From NCBI RefSeq assembly GCF_020382885.2, contig NC_058506.1:18020318-18084317 (forward strand): a DNA stretch of 64,000 bases. The letters are read 5' to 3'. The notes under the pieces are model-generated. The model was not told where the DNA came from. It did not search any database and worked only from the letters and a program-made list of their open reading frames with translations. Positions 50,103 through 62,200 of this stretch are shown piece after piece. How positions within the stretch are numbered: position 1 is the first letter of the stretch; the number at the start of each line of letters is the position of its first letter. This DNA comes from Scatophagus argus (taxonomy: Eukaryota > Chordata > Actinopteri > Scatophagidae). Both the position numbers and the translations under genes were made by a program.

Positions 50103-50660
50103 ATGACAATAAACTTTATTTATAGAGCACTTATCAGAACAAAAAGTGCTTCACAGAGAGAAAGGAATAAAACACCAAAAAGAGCCAATAAAAGAAAAAG
50201 ATATGAGGGGCAAAATAATAAATAAGAAATGAAATGTAAAATAAACATGCAGCTCAGATAAAATCAGCAAACTCTTCCCGATAAAAGTGTGTTGTTAGAC
50301 TTAAAATAGACTTGGACTCAGACAGCCTCATGTCCTCGGCCAGGTCTTTCCAGAGCCTTGGTGTCCTGGTGGAAAAAGCTCTGCCCCCTTTTAGATTTCA
50401 TCCTGGGCTCAGGACGAGTCAGGAGAACGCTGCCAGAGTTTCAAGAGAGACTGAAAGGTCTGAAATACATTCAAGAGCCTTAAAGGTAATCAGTGAGATC
50501 TTAGACTAAGCCCTAAAAGAAGCAGGCAGGCTGTGTGAAGAGGCTGAGACAGGTGTGATGTCATTGCACTCATTAAAAGCCCGGCAGCTGATTTCTGAAC
50601 AGTTTGTAGTCAGGTCCACGGCGCTCCAGAGTCCAACACAAGTCATCGGGACCCTTCCCA
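50103..50660 (+). repeat. dispersed teleost repeat ('tttatagagcactt' family)
   Basis: It starts with 'aataaactttatttatagag'. Further on are 'tttccagagccttggtgtcc', 'ggaaaaagctctgcccc', 'aggagaacgctgccagag', 'gagacaggtgtgatgtc' and 'ggcagctgatttctgaacag'. This word order is a widespread fish repeat that I know well, although its class (LINE-derived or other) is not certain to me. It is degenerate and not coding. Confidence 0.7.
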
Positions 50661-52824
50661 AATTCAATACTGCTTGAACTGTTTGAACAAAGTAAGAGCA
50701 CGTATGTATTGCTCTCAAAGGGTCACACATCAGGTCAACGATTGACCGTCGGGCCAACGTCAGCACCGCCGGCGAGCGTCTGGGGTCCTACTTTTTTCTT
50801 GTCCTGCACAGTTGGCTCCGGTGGGCAGCTTTATGTCAGAATGAACGTGTTGGAAAGCAGATTTCTTGAAGAAAAAAAAAAGTTTTGTTTACATCCATGT
50901 TTACCAGCACTTCTTCTTAACTGCCTTCCTGACATGTTACTGCCACTTGTAACATGAATGTAGTACTGTAGTGTACTGTGGACCAGTGGGAACCAGTGAG
51001 AGTTAAGAACACAAGATTACGCTGAGCTAAATATTCCAGCAACCGTGTTTTCACGGCTTGTCTTGTGCACCACTTTGAAAATATTTGTAGGTTTTAGCAA
51101 CTCTCTGCATGCTGAGAAATCAGTTTACTGTCTTTTCCTTCTTAATTTGAAATTATAAATCGCCCACAGTGTTGCCATTTCCATACGTGGATTTTTTTTC
51201 CCTTGCTGTGCAGCTCTCTCTGACCCACAACATCACTAACTACTCTGACCCCCACGCCCTGCCTCCACCTCCACACCCCCAAACCTAGACTCTTTGTCAC
51301 CATAGTGATTGGTAGACTAAACACCGAGCAATATTCACCAGGTCCAGATCCCATTGGATCATTACAAACATTAAGACGATACAAAGGGAAACAAAGCTCG
51401 TGACCCCGCCCCGCCCGGGTGTCCCCCTCTCCTCCTCACACTCTCTATTTTAAGTCACACAGACATGAAATCACACACAGACCGAAGCCGATATTCTTAA
51501 CATTCTTTGACCGGTAAACAAACGGGCCGGACAGATGCATCACCCCCCCCCTCGGCAGACAGACAGATTCAGAGGGCTGGGAATGTTTACACGGTGCTGT
51601 CGCCCGCCGAGGCCTCATCCAGAGAGGAGAGAAACACTGAGAGACAACGTTCATCAAGTCATGAACTGCAACTGATACCGTCTGATAAGACCACGAGGAA
51701 GGAAGAGCTCTGGACTCTCTTCACGTCTTCATGGCGACTGCCGTCATTTTTGTGCACAGCCGCAGTCGTGAAGTGAAAGGAGAGAATCAAAGATGTCGTT
51801 AACGTGAAGATTTCGTTGAGAACCAAAGTGAATGAAAAACCAGCGATGCTCTTCATGTTTCACTTCCATACAGTGCGGCTCTGACTGACGTTCAGTCAAA
51901 CTGTCCACTGAACAAGGTCCCATCGTGCAGATTTTAACATCTGAAAATCTACAAACAATGAGCCCACAGCCTTTCATGCAAACGTGGATAAATGACCCAC
52001 TAAAATCTGTTTCTTGATCAGTTTGAGCTGAGGATGCCGGTGACTTGCTTGTGGTAAGCTTGAGAGTTTCTGCCGTTTCCACTACAGAAATTTCCCCAGG
52101 ATCCACTTCAGGAACTCAGTGATCTTACTTGGATCAAGTTCCTAAACCTTCTAGAGTCTAAATTTTGCCCCTCAGTCATAGTTCCTGGTGCCAAAAAAAA
52201 GCTCCTGCTCTGAGTAAGTGTTTTCTAATGGACCAGGAATTATCAGGGCGGAGTTTAGAAGTTAGAAACTTGCGGTTACAGCTCCATTTAGTAAATAAGC
52301 TACAGTATTTTTACCAGGTTCTAAAGCACTACCCACAGGAGCGCTGGTATGGTCTGACCTCTCCTGAGCAAAGCTAAAAGTCAACAGGAAGTGACATCAC
52401 CAAAATGCAATTACAAAATAAAACTTCCCCAAAAGAAATGTACACAGAAACAACAAAGAAAATAATGCCAGCATGCCACCAGAAATGGATTTTTGGTGAA
52501 ATGGAAACCTTGGACTTGCTGACTTTTCTGCCCTCTTATGGATGGGATAAAATAAACACTTAATCGAAAGGGAGAATTCAATAAGTGGCCTCTTCTGTCC
52601 AGAAAGCTTGCGTTTGTCATGAACTTTTTTTGACTCGATGTGTTAAATCCTGCATTTTTATTTTCCAGGATTAAACAGAAGATTTCAGAGCACTCAGACG
52701 AGTCACATGACCGAATGAGAACCAGCCAACAGACATGTTGGAGTCCCCGCGGCCCCGCATACGAATGAACTGACCGCATTCTACTGTGACTCCACATCAG
52801 TCAAAAAGATATACGCCACTTCCT

Positions 52825-52866
<42 letters not shown>

Positions 52867-55054
52867 GCTCAGGAAAAACCTCCATCCCCGTCTCCATCAG
52901 TCAAGTCCTGTGGCCGATGAACTTCCATCGTCTCCAGGGTTGATAACAAGCCTCTTAAGCCTGGCGGCTAATCAAGCTCAAAGGAGGGAGAGAAAGAGAG
53001 ATAGTGGAGGAGAACAAGAGTCTGCCTGTGGACGCAGTGACGTCTCTCTCTCTTCATTTTCAGTTTTCCCTTATCTTCCTCTCTCTACAGGGGGAGGCGG
53101 AGGGAGGCCTAATAGCTCATGAAGAAGGAGGGGGGGAGTCGGGCTGTGGACTCTCCAGAGGTTCTCCACATACCAGTCATTTACTTTAACTGGAGAGAAG
53201 GGGAGGTGGGGGGGAGAGAAACGTTCCGATAAATCATCTGGGGTCACATGGCTTCCATGTTCCCCTGAGTTACGGAGATAGAGAGCCAAAAGAAAAAAAA
53301 ATGGAAGAAAACAAGAAAAATGACAGAAAAACCAAAACCAATCTCTCTCCGATGTCCATCTTCTCTTTGATGTCCATCCCATCAGACAAGCAGCATGAAG
53401 CTGAAATAAACAGAAACAAGTGGCTGCTGCTGCTGCTGCGGCTGCACCCATTGGTGGAGATGTTTGGTCCTTTTTCATATGTGCTGGAAAATGGCTCAGA
53501 GCCACGACAGCAGTGTTGTTTTGCTGCTGACTTATCTATCCCGAAGCTGTTCTGGACTTTTTATTCTTTCACAATTATGTCCTGACATCTTACTCCTTCA
53601 TTTCTCATCATTTCCTTTAAACAAGCACACGGTATCATCATGGATCCAGTCCACGACAATGACTTCATGTGTGAAAACTCAAAGCAACAAGCAGCTCAGT
53701 AACTCAGGAACGGTACAGAATGATTGAATCAAACAGTGAATTGAATAAGGCTCAGAGTCTACGTCCACACGAGTACTACCCAGACCCAAACCAGACCACT
53801 CTATTATTTATAAGCTGGGACCCAGGCCCATGCAGAGCAGGGAAATGTTGGACCCGAACCAGGCCAGGAGCCTACTGAGCAGGGCACTAATTTGGTGCCA
53901 CCTGGTGGCCACAGATACATCTAGCAGATTACTTGCAGTTACACTACATGATCTTCACTGTCTGGCTCTTCTCAGATTGACTTGGGTGTAAAAAAGACCC
54001 AAGACCCCAAGTGACCATATAAAACATGGATCCAAACCCGTAGAGGTCCTGTATGAACTCTGGTCTCTGGCTGTCCAGTGCAGGGAGTGTCCTCTATCTG
54101 ATGAGGCAGGAAGTGTATGGGGGTCTGGATGGTGGAAGGACGTTAGTTTGTGTCCCGTTACAGACCTGAAACCTCGACCTGCACCTAAGTGTTTGAATGT
54201 CTAAACATACCAGAAGTTATTTGTCATGACTGCAGTATTTCTCTAACATTAACCTCACCTTAGTTACCACGTGATGATATTGTAGAAAGTGTGAATTTAA
54301 AAACCCTGTCACTGAACTTAATCTGGCATTAAGGCTCAAATCAAAAATGTGCAAATTCCTGTTGTTATTGTAATTGCACCTGGTCACCTGTAGAGGTCAC
54401 AGGTATAGTTACTCTCTCTCTCTCTTTCCTCTCTTTCCCACGACGCTCACCTCAGCCCTCCTCCTCTCTTCAGTCCTTGTCATCTCTCCGTCTCACATCA
54501 CCTCCACCAGCCCTCGTCCCATTCACCCTCTCCACCGTCTCTGCTCGCTCGGCTGCTTTTCCCACAGCCAGGAGGAAGTTCTGTCTTTTTAATAAGCGGC
54601 GTTGCTGTACCGATGAGGAGGCAACGGGTATGACAGGAGATGAAGAACTTCACGTGTGTTTGTTCCAAACTACACGATTTAGCCTCAAACAAAACCCATA
54701 AAACGTAAAACTAAGAGCACAGGTTGTGCAGCCCACTGATATGTGGTATATATTTACAGTGTAAATACACACTTCTATACGTATGATGCAGTAACGATGT
54801 TCAATGGCTGTAGAGAGGTTGCCGTGGTGGATGGGTTTGTGAGTAGACTGATTCCCAGAGCAGCAGGTTAAAGGGACAGTTCACCCCTAAAGTTTCATGT
54901 AGGAAGTGAGCACACAGGTTGTGTGTGTATATTTCCATAATGAAGCAGAGAAAATATTTCACCTTTTTGTCTTCTCTCTCGTCTCTGTTTCAAGTCCACA
55001 GGAGCGGAGAAATAAAAGTGAAGAACACTGTGACAAGTGTGTGTTGAAAAGAAG

Positions 55055-55055
<1 letters not shown>
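50661..55055. other. gene-free stretch
   Basis: Nothing coding recognised. Contains a CA microsatellite (52826), a GCT run (53423-53441) and a CTCF-like word (53896-53911). Purine-rich GC stretches around 53000-53300 give spurious open frames. Confidence 0.45.
52826..52862. repeat. (CA)n microsatellite
   Basis: About 18 CA units. Confidence 0.97.

Positions 55056-55112
<57 letters not shown>
55056..55112. repeat. (CA)n microsatellite
   Basis: About 28 uninterrupted CA units, the longest in the window. Confidence 0.98.
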
Positions 55113-55115
<3 letters not shown>

Positions 55116-55209
55116 CTGCCCCCCCCCGACTCCTGGTTCTCTAACGTCACTCCTGCAGTGCAGATAAGACCGACCTGGGCTGTCAGTGGACGCCATGTCT
55201 GTCACTGTT

Positions 55210-55233
55210 CACACACACACACACACACACACA
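55210..55233. repeat. (CA)n microsatellite
   Basis: About 12 units, forming the left edge of the repeat at 55234. Confidence 0.95.
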
Positions 55234-55526
55234 GACTTGTTTCCATTACTTTTGGGGACATTACCTAGACTTACATTCATTTTCTGGAGGCTTAACCACC
55301 ACCTAACCATAACAATAAACATTACTTGCCTAATCCTAACCCTTACCTGAACCTCACCCTAACCTCAGTCTAACCTTAAAGCGAGTCTTCACCCTAGTAT
55401 TTAATGATTTACGTTGAGGGGACTTGCATTTTGTTCCCATACGTAAGGTGGGAGTAAGGTGGATCCCCACAATGTGACTCCGTAAACAGATTCTTGTCCC
55501 CACAACTACAGGAATATGCATCCCCA

Positions 55527-55530
<4 letters not shown>
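55234..55530 (+). repeat. dispersed teleost repeat bounded by CA tracts
   Basis: 'tttccattacttttggggac', 'cctagacttacattcatttt', a run of degenerate CCTAACC words, 'cttgcattttgttcccata' and 'ccccacaatgtgactccgta' match a common fish repeat that is typically embedded between CA microsatellites, as here (55210 and 55524). The CCTAACC part resembles telomere repeats but is not one. Confidence 0.65.

Positions 55531-55568
<38 letters not shown>
55524..55568. repeat. (CA)n microsatellite
   Basis: About 20 CA units with one CC interruption near the start. Confidence 0.97.
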
Positions 55569-55572
<4 letters not shown>

Positions 55573-56267
55573 ACAGTGGAGGAGGAAGGGTTCGGGTAGT
55601 ATATCAGTCATCAATTATGGGTGCACTATTGTCTTTTTGATTGCAGTGTAATCAGATAAATCTGACCAATATGGCCGAATATGCCCTCAAGATGCACTCA
55701 GAAAGGACTGATTGTCCAAAGCACTTTTAACCACATTAGCCTCAGACCGTAAATGTAATGCATCTCCAGTGGGTCCATCTGGGAAGCAGAGTCAGAAGGT
55801 GGCTCAGACAGGTTGCCATGTCTGTTACAACATATTTTACATGAATATAAGTTCAGGGAGACACAAAGTCCTCCGGGTCACGTTGGCTGGAAGGTTGTGT
55901 TAGGGGAGGACGTTGGTCAACACATCAGGCCACAAAAGTACTTTGTTAAAACAGGCTAAATATTTGAAGTGGAAACAATATTTCACACAGCAACATTTTC
56001 GGCACATACGTTTCTCCAAAATGTTTTCTAGTCTGGATGATAACTAAAACAAGACTTAAGAGTTTCCTCGGCCTGGGGCATCCACCACTTTGGATGGAGT
56101 TTTGTTCATTCTTGTTCCTCTCAGGATGAATTATTAACTTAAATTATAATTATTATAATTATAATTATGGTGACCCTGACTTTTCCTCTAAATCCATCAT
56201 CAGGAATTAGTAAGTCAAAGCTACAAGAACGACATTCAGCCTCAGATGTGTTCTGTGTGTAACGCTA

Positions 56268-56335
56268 ATCAGCTGACTATGCTAACATGCTGAGCTTTAA
56301 ACCTCAGCATGTTAATGTTGTCATTGTGAGCGTAT
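56268..56335 (+). repeat. teleost GCTAACATG-type repeat fragment
   Basis: 'ctatgctaacatgctgagc', 'cctcagcatgttaatgttg' and 'tcattgtgagcg' are words of the family at 4728 and 46205. Confidence 0.55.
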
Positions 56336-56379
56336 TTATTCACCACAACTGACAAACAAAACTTTTATCCAACTAAAAA

Positions 56380-56409
56380 TCTCTCTCTCTCTCTCTCTCA
56401 CACACACAG
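56380..56409. repeat. (CT)n(CA)n compound microsatellite
   Basis: About ten CT units followed by five CA units. Confidence 0.95.
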
Positions 56410-56612
56410 ACACACTTGTTGCTTTTCCGGGTTGCTAAAGCATAAACTGAACTGAACTAAATAACCTTCAGTGTCCAGTGTTTATTGAACAGCTGTGACA
56501 GCACGAAGAGAAGCTCAGTATCACAGAGGATACAAACGTTTTGCAAAGTGGAGTCTGTGGTTGATGCATTGCCTGCACACACTGTCTAGTATTATGTGTG
56601 CATGCCCCCAGG

Positions 56613-56638
56613 ACACACACACACACACACACACACAC
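56613..56638. repeat. (CA)n microsatellite
   Basis: About 13 CA units. Confidence 0.96.
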
Positions 56639-56777
56639 CCTCCCTTTCCCTCCAGGAACACTGAAATAGAAGCGACATTATATCATTAAGGTGGTCACTA
56701 ATCATGCTCGACCTTTTTCCTCCACATGTCCTAATGCGTCTCAGCTAAACCCCCCACTTACCCATTACTGGGACCTT

Positions 56778-56784
<7 letters not shown>

Positions 56785-56825
<41 letters not shown>
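56785..56825. repeat. (CA)n microsatellite
   Basis: About 20 CA units after a short CCCA lead-in. Confidence 0.97.
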
Positions 56826-56830
<5 letters not shown>

Positions 56831-57842
56831 ACGTCCTACCCTACACCATGAAAGTTATTTTAGTTTTCTACAACTGAAAACATATCAGTTTTTACTTTTT
56901 ACTCTGTGAAACCAAAACACACTCTCAAACAATCACTGAGACTTAATGACAGTTTTGACCCTGATCTGGCCCTACTTAAGACACCCAGCGACCCCCACGT
57001 CCTAATCCTAAATGGAGTCGAAAGCTGGGTGTCCCCTCACCCAGAAACACGTCTCTGCACTTAACAGCGGCGTCTCTGGACTCATTTCTCTGAAACTGCA
57101 GTCTCTTAAAAAGCTCAAGGTGTTGCATATTATCAGGACTTAGCAGAGGAGGTGGAGCGAAGCGAGAAAAACGGAGGGAGGGGGCATTTGAACGGGAGTG
57201 AAGCAAGAAAAATTAAAATAGAAAGCTGCAATAAAAGAAGGAGTAAAGCATCTCAGGACATAAAAAGGTGAAGGGTCGGGACGAGCAGAGAAAAGTTCAT
57301 TTATTTATCTCCCATCCTGAAGCATAAACTGATAATAAGTCACTCTGCAGGGGTCTTTGGATCTCCTTCCAGCCGTTTTACAGTAAAGGATTATGGGTCA
57401 TTAAAAAGAGGAACTGGATCAAAACAATGTGTTACAATGAAAAACGGATGCCGTGGAAGAATCAAACTGAAACACGGCGCACTTCCGTGAGCGACCTTAC
57501 AAAATATACTTGCACTCCATCCGCCCTAACACGCATCCCATGATTCCTCGGGTGCCATCACGAGTTGCTTGTCTTGTAAATGTCGGCGGTGAACTGGAGG
57601 GAGGAGGGAGGCGGGAGGCGGGGGAGATGGTGTTAAATCTCCTGCAGGGACATTTTTCTTCTCAGCTTCACCTTGTGCTGAAAAGTAAATGTTTAAGCGA
57701 GCGGGGATAAACAGACCTAAATCATCATCGTGAGCTGCGAGCGCACACCTTATGGGGTAATGGAGGAATTTCTGGGAAATAAAAGTTGTCCCTTGGCTGT
57801 GTTGTCTCTGGATATATCAGGTGTGTATTGACAAAGACAGAG

Positions 57843-57861
57843 CACACACACACACACACAC
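57843..57861. repeat. (CA)n microsatellite
   Basis: About nine CA units. Confidence 0.93.
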
Positions 57862-58953
57862 TTCCAAAGCTGCCAGTTTCCCGACCTTCATCCCGATCGC
57901 ACCAACAGCAGCTTGTCTTTCAGCTTCCCCACTTTGCACTCTGAGCTTCAGAAAACTGGTCAGAATTTTCAAAAATCACCATCTCCCCTGATTCATAATG
58001 AAAGTACATGCCTGTCTGTGCTCGGGATGTAAACATTTGGGATTAGGCTTTTTATTTAATGTTATATTTTCTCGGCTTTCCCCTCGTCTGTCTTCCTGGA
58101 ACCCAAACAAATCATTAGCGTAATCTTAGTTTTCCAGCAGGACGGCGCTGCACGGCCGGGAGGTTACACGCCACAGTTACAGTAGCAGATAGTGCTGCAC
58201 GGAGCGGACATCTTTCTTTGGTCGGCCAAGTTTCCACAAACAAGGGATGTGACCTGGCGATCCTTCTGTGGGTCACAGTAAACCAAAAAGTTTGGGGATA
58301 TTTTATCTTTTTGCAACTTAATGAGTGTGAGGGGAAGTTGCAGTGAGATTAAAGAGACATGCAGATGAATATGAAGAATGTCAAGCATTAAAATGATGTT
58401 CATGAGGTGCAGCGATGAAGGAGGAGGAGCCATCAACTTTGACCTTTTCGTCTTGGGAACAAAATTGGCCTTTCATAAAATGTTTTCCTTGTGTGTTTAA
58501 GAGAGAAGAAAGACCTCAAATGATATCAGTTTATTAAAAATGGCCTATCTGTGCAGTAGGGAAGCTCTGATTAATGAAATCAATGATTTATGAATTGCTG
58601 ATAGCCGCCGGTAGTTTTAGCTGGGAGATGTATGTATGTATGCATGTAGCTTCACAAGCGTATCCTGTTTCAGTGGGTGATACGTCACAATACGGAAGCT
58701 CTTGAAATTTCATCTGAATTTTAAAAAAGATAAAAAAGTTCACACTGATGTTCTGCAGGTTGAGCAAATCCTGGCACCCGCTGGATTTTGAAAACTCACA
58801 GCTGCTTGGTGAACTGAAAACGAGGTGACCCCTTCTGATGATGTGGAGGGACGCGACCTGCCTCGTATTATTTTATTTGAGAGTCGTATGGGCAGCACAG
58901 GGTTAGCAAGCCACCCCCTCCATCAGTACCCCTCCACCCCCTCTCCCTGACCC

Positions 58954-58971
58954 AACACACACACACACACC
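58954..58971. repeat. (CA)n microsatellite
   Basis: About nine CA units within C-rich DNA. Confidence 0.93.
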
Positions 58972-59217
58972 TTCCCACCTCCCCCTCAGTATCTCTGAGC
59001 TCCCAGGAAGCTGCCGGGCTTGGCTGGAGCCAGAGTTCTGCCCCATCCATCATCCTTATCAGGGAGAGCCTGGCTGTACTGAGGAGGAGAGGAGGAGAAG
59101 AAGAAGAAAAGGAAAGGAAAGGAAAAGTCTGTATTTTTAACTAACGAAACAACAGACAAAAGAACAAAACACCAACCTGATGTTTTACAACCTTTATGAA
59201 GAGTATGTGCGTTTGTG

Positions 59218-59221
<4 letters not shown>

Positions 59222-59259
<38 letters not shown>

Positions 59260-59276
59260 TGTGTGTGTGCGTGTGG
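59222..59276. repeat. (GT)n microsatellite
   Basis: About 26 GT units, interrupted by AC and GC steps near the right end. Confidence 0.96.
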
Positions 59277-62200
59277 TTGTGGTGCAGGACAGGCTGAGCG
59301 AGGGAGGTCAGTGGTGATAAGCCCTGATACAAACAATAACAACAGGCACCATCCAGCCACATCAAAGCCCCCCATTTAGATTTGGGTGGATGGGGCAGGG
59401 GGCTGTATGGATGGCGGTGGTGGTGGGGGTCTGCTGCAGTTACAGTTGTTCATCAAAGCCCCGCCAGCAGTCTGACCCCGCACCAGGACCAGGTTCAGAA
59501 CATCTTTTACAACTCTGCGTCAAATAAACAACACACAGTGAACAACACAGAGGAGGGGAATGTCTGAAGCTGCTGCTGATAAAGAGTTTACGGTGGCAGC
59601 AGACGGAGCTGTTAGCAGTGGATAAAGAACTGAACGCCATCAGTGTCCTCACATGTCCGAGGTTACGTAGACTGGAAACGCTTCCACTACTGGACGTGGA
59701 TGTGCTGCCTTTAGTTATCGCCTGAAAGTAAGGAAGGATCTGAATGATAATCCACAGTTATGAATTCTGTAGAGGAAAAAAAACTTAACCTTTGCTGTGG
59801 TGAAAAAGGATCCTTTACAGTCTCAAAGAATTCAAAAGAAGGAAATATCAGACAACTTTACAGAAACCACTGCACAGTCCCACACACAATCCCAACTTCT
59901 GATGAGAGAAGGGCTGAAGGGTTTCTGTGGAGACCAAAAAGTGTCAAGTAGAATTTAAAAAATATTACAAAATGATGCACAAGACATCAAAATCTTTCAA
60001 TCAGATATTGCAGATATGCAAATATTTACATACTGGATTTTTCTATAATTGTGTTTGTTCCAACATTAGTATTTAGTACAGTATTTGTTCAAATGTTTTG
60101 CTGTACTTTGTTTAAACTGGGTGAAAGTTAACACTCTGTTCAACATTGCAGTTTCTACTGAACACACTCACAAAGTCAATGTCTTGCACAAACGGCCGTG
60201 TAACTGTGTCAGTCTCCAAAGCTAAAATAAGTTGTGGACATATAACATATAACATATAACATTGTGGACCAGAGGCCATGTTCACTTTACAGCTCCAGAA
60301 ACAGCAGCCAACACACTTCAAACCAACAAAACCAGATAAAAAACAAAAATCAAGCACCCTTTCAGAAATGAGCTAAAGTGGTTTCTGTTCTATTCGTCTT
60401 AACAAAGAGATAATAATATATATATATAGTGTATAATATATAGTGTTTTGTGCTCTGCTGATTCTTCACAGAGATGCTCATCCACCCTCCCTCCAGAGGG
60501 AAACAGAAACTCATTCATCTTGATGATCACAAAAAACAAGAGCAATCCATCTCGCTGGAGATGAATGGGCTTCTGCAGGGCTGGAAACATAATAAAAGTG
60601 GCTCTCTAATGGTGTATAGTTGTATTAGGGCCTGCTTATAGGAGCCATGAGGCCATTGTCAGACAGGCAGGGAAATACAGCATCATTACAGCTCAGTACA
60701 GACGTGGATCAGTCCCTGATAACATTAAAGCACAGCTTCCTTTGTGTGACGGTGGCCTGCTCTCCACCACTGTAACTGGTTTTGGCGTGAGCCAGACGAG
60801 CAGCAGCTTTGAAGCTGCAGCGCGTCGCGGCGGCCGAGCCTCAGCTGACAGGACGAGTGTGGGCCGTTTGAACTGGAGGTGCTGCTTGCTGGGTGATGTG
60901 ATTAAGCTGCATCCAGCAAGGAGTTTATTCCTCCAACACAGCGGAGCACAGGGGGTCTGTTACAGGTGATTAAACAACCAGATTTAAACTAGAGTCACAA
61001 TTAGCAGCAAAGGTGCAGCTGGCAAACGTGGCAAACTGAGACAAGAAACAAGATAAAATAATAAAATGAATGAATGTTCATTATGAGAGACGATGACGAT
61101 GACTGTGCTACAGTGCTGCTGCAGAGCTCAGGCCTCGTGCATCGTCAGTTCAGCTGCTCGTCTCTTTGCTGTTCATGAAGTGAAATTGTTCTGGTGACGG
61201 ACGGTCTCTTCTCCTCTCTGCACTCTCAGTGTAATTCATTTGCTAGAAAGGAGAAAAAAACTCAGAAAATGTGTCCTCTGTATGGCTATTTGATAGTTTA
61301 CTTTAGACAAGCGGCGAGATCGAGTCTTTCTTTTTCAGTCTCAAATCTTTGCACTCAAGTCCAAGTCCTGAACTTTGAGTGTTGAGTTGTAATACAAATA
61401 AATCAGAATGTGCTCTTCACCAAATGAACAAATAAAAACCTTCCCATTTTAACTGACCTTCATGGCCATTAGAGTACAGATTTTCAGAGTTTACAAGGTG
61501 TACCTGAATGCACCATGAGGTCCCTGTCCCTGTGTGTCAGAGAGAGGCCATAGAGGCTTTAAGAAGAGTTTGGGTACAAACATTTACCCTCCGATGTGGC
61601 CGACAGCCTTCAGAGATTTACCCACCGAACAGAAAATCAACCTGTTGAAGAGAAACTGATTTGCAGGTTTTTAAATAATATACGTTTCAATCTTTGGGTT
61701 TGAGGGAAGGTATCAAGTATTTTCAAGTCAAAAGGCTCAAGTCCAAGTGAAAGTCTTAAGTCTTTGCTGATTTTGTTGAGTTTGAAGTCAGAAAAAGTTT
61801 ATGACTGGAGTCCACATCTCGGCTCTTGACTTGCTAAAATAACAAAAAGCAAATTGTTTTCTTCACCTCATAACAGTTAACTCTTTCTCTAACTTTTGTA
61901 GATTTTTTTTTGGGGGGGATTTTGTGAATATTGTACCTTTTATTAGCGGTTTCACAGCAGGAGGAAGGGGATGCTGCGAGGGACACGCAGCTGGACTCAA
62001 CCCGGAGACGCTTTGATTCAAGGTCAGAGCTTTAACCCCGTCAGATGCAGGAGCTCCTCCGGTAGCATGACAACAAAGTACAGCTGAGCCTGACAAGAAT
62101 TTGTTCTTTGCTTTATGAGGAATTCGGCCACGTCGAACAGGTGGAGGTTCTGACCTTCTGTGGAACCACGTGAAGTCTGGGGAATGAAAAATCATCAGAC

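Noticed and set aside
53071-53505. 144-codon minus-strand frame with an alanine run
   Set aside because: The alanine run comes from a GCT simple repeat, and the remainder is low-complexity purine/pyrimidine-biased sequence.
54895-55268. Cys-Val and Thr-His repeat proteins
   Set aside because: These are translations of CA/GT microsatellites; the same applies near 21122, 25807, 45028, 55354 and 59141.
55310-55380. CCTAACC words as an interstitial telomere repeat
   Set aside because: The units are irregular and are a normal part of a common dispersed fish repeat.
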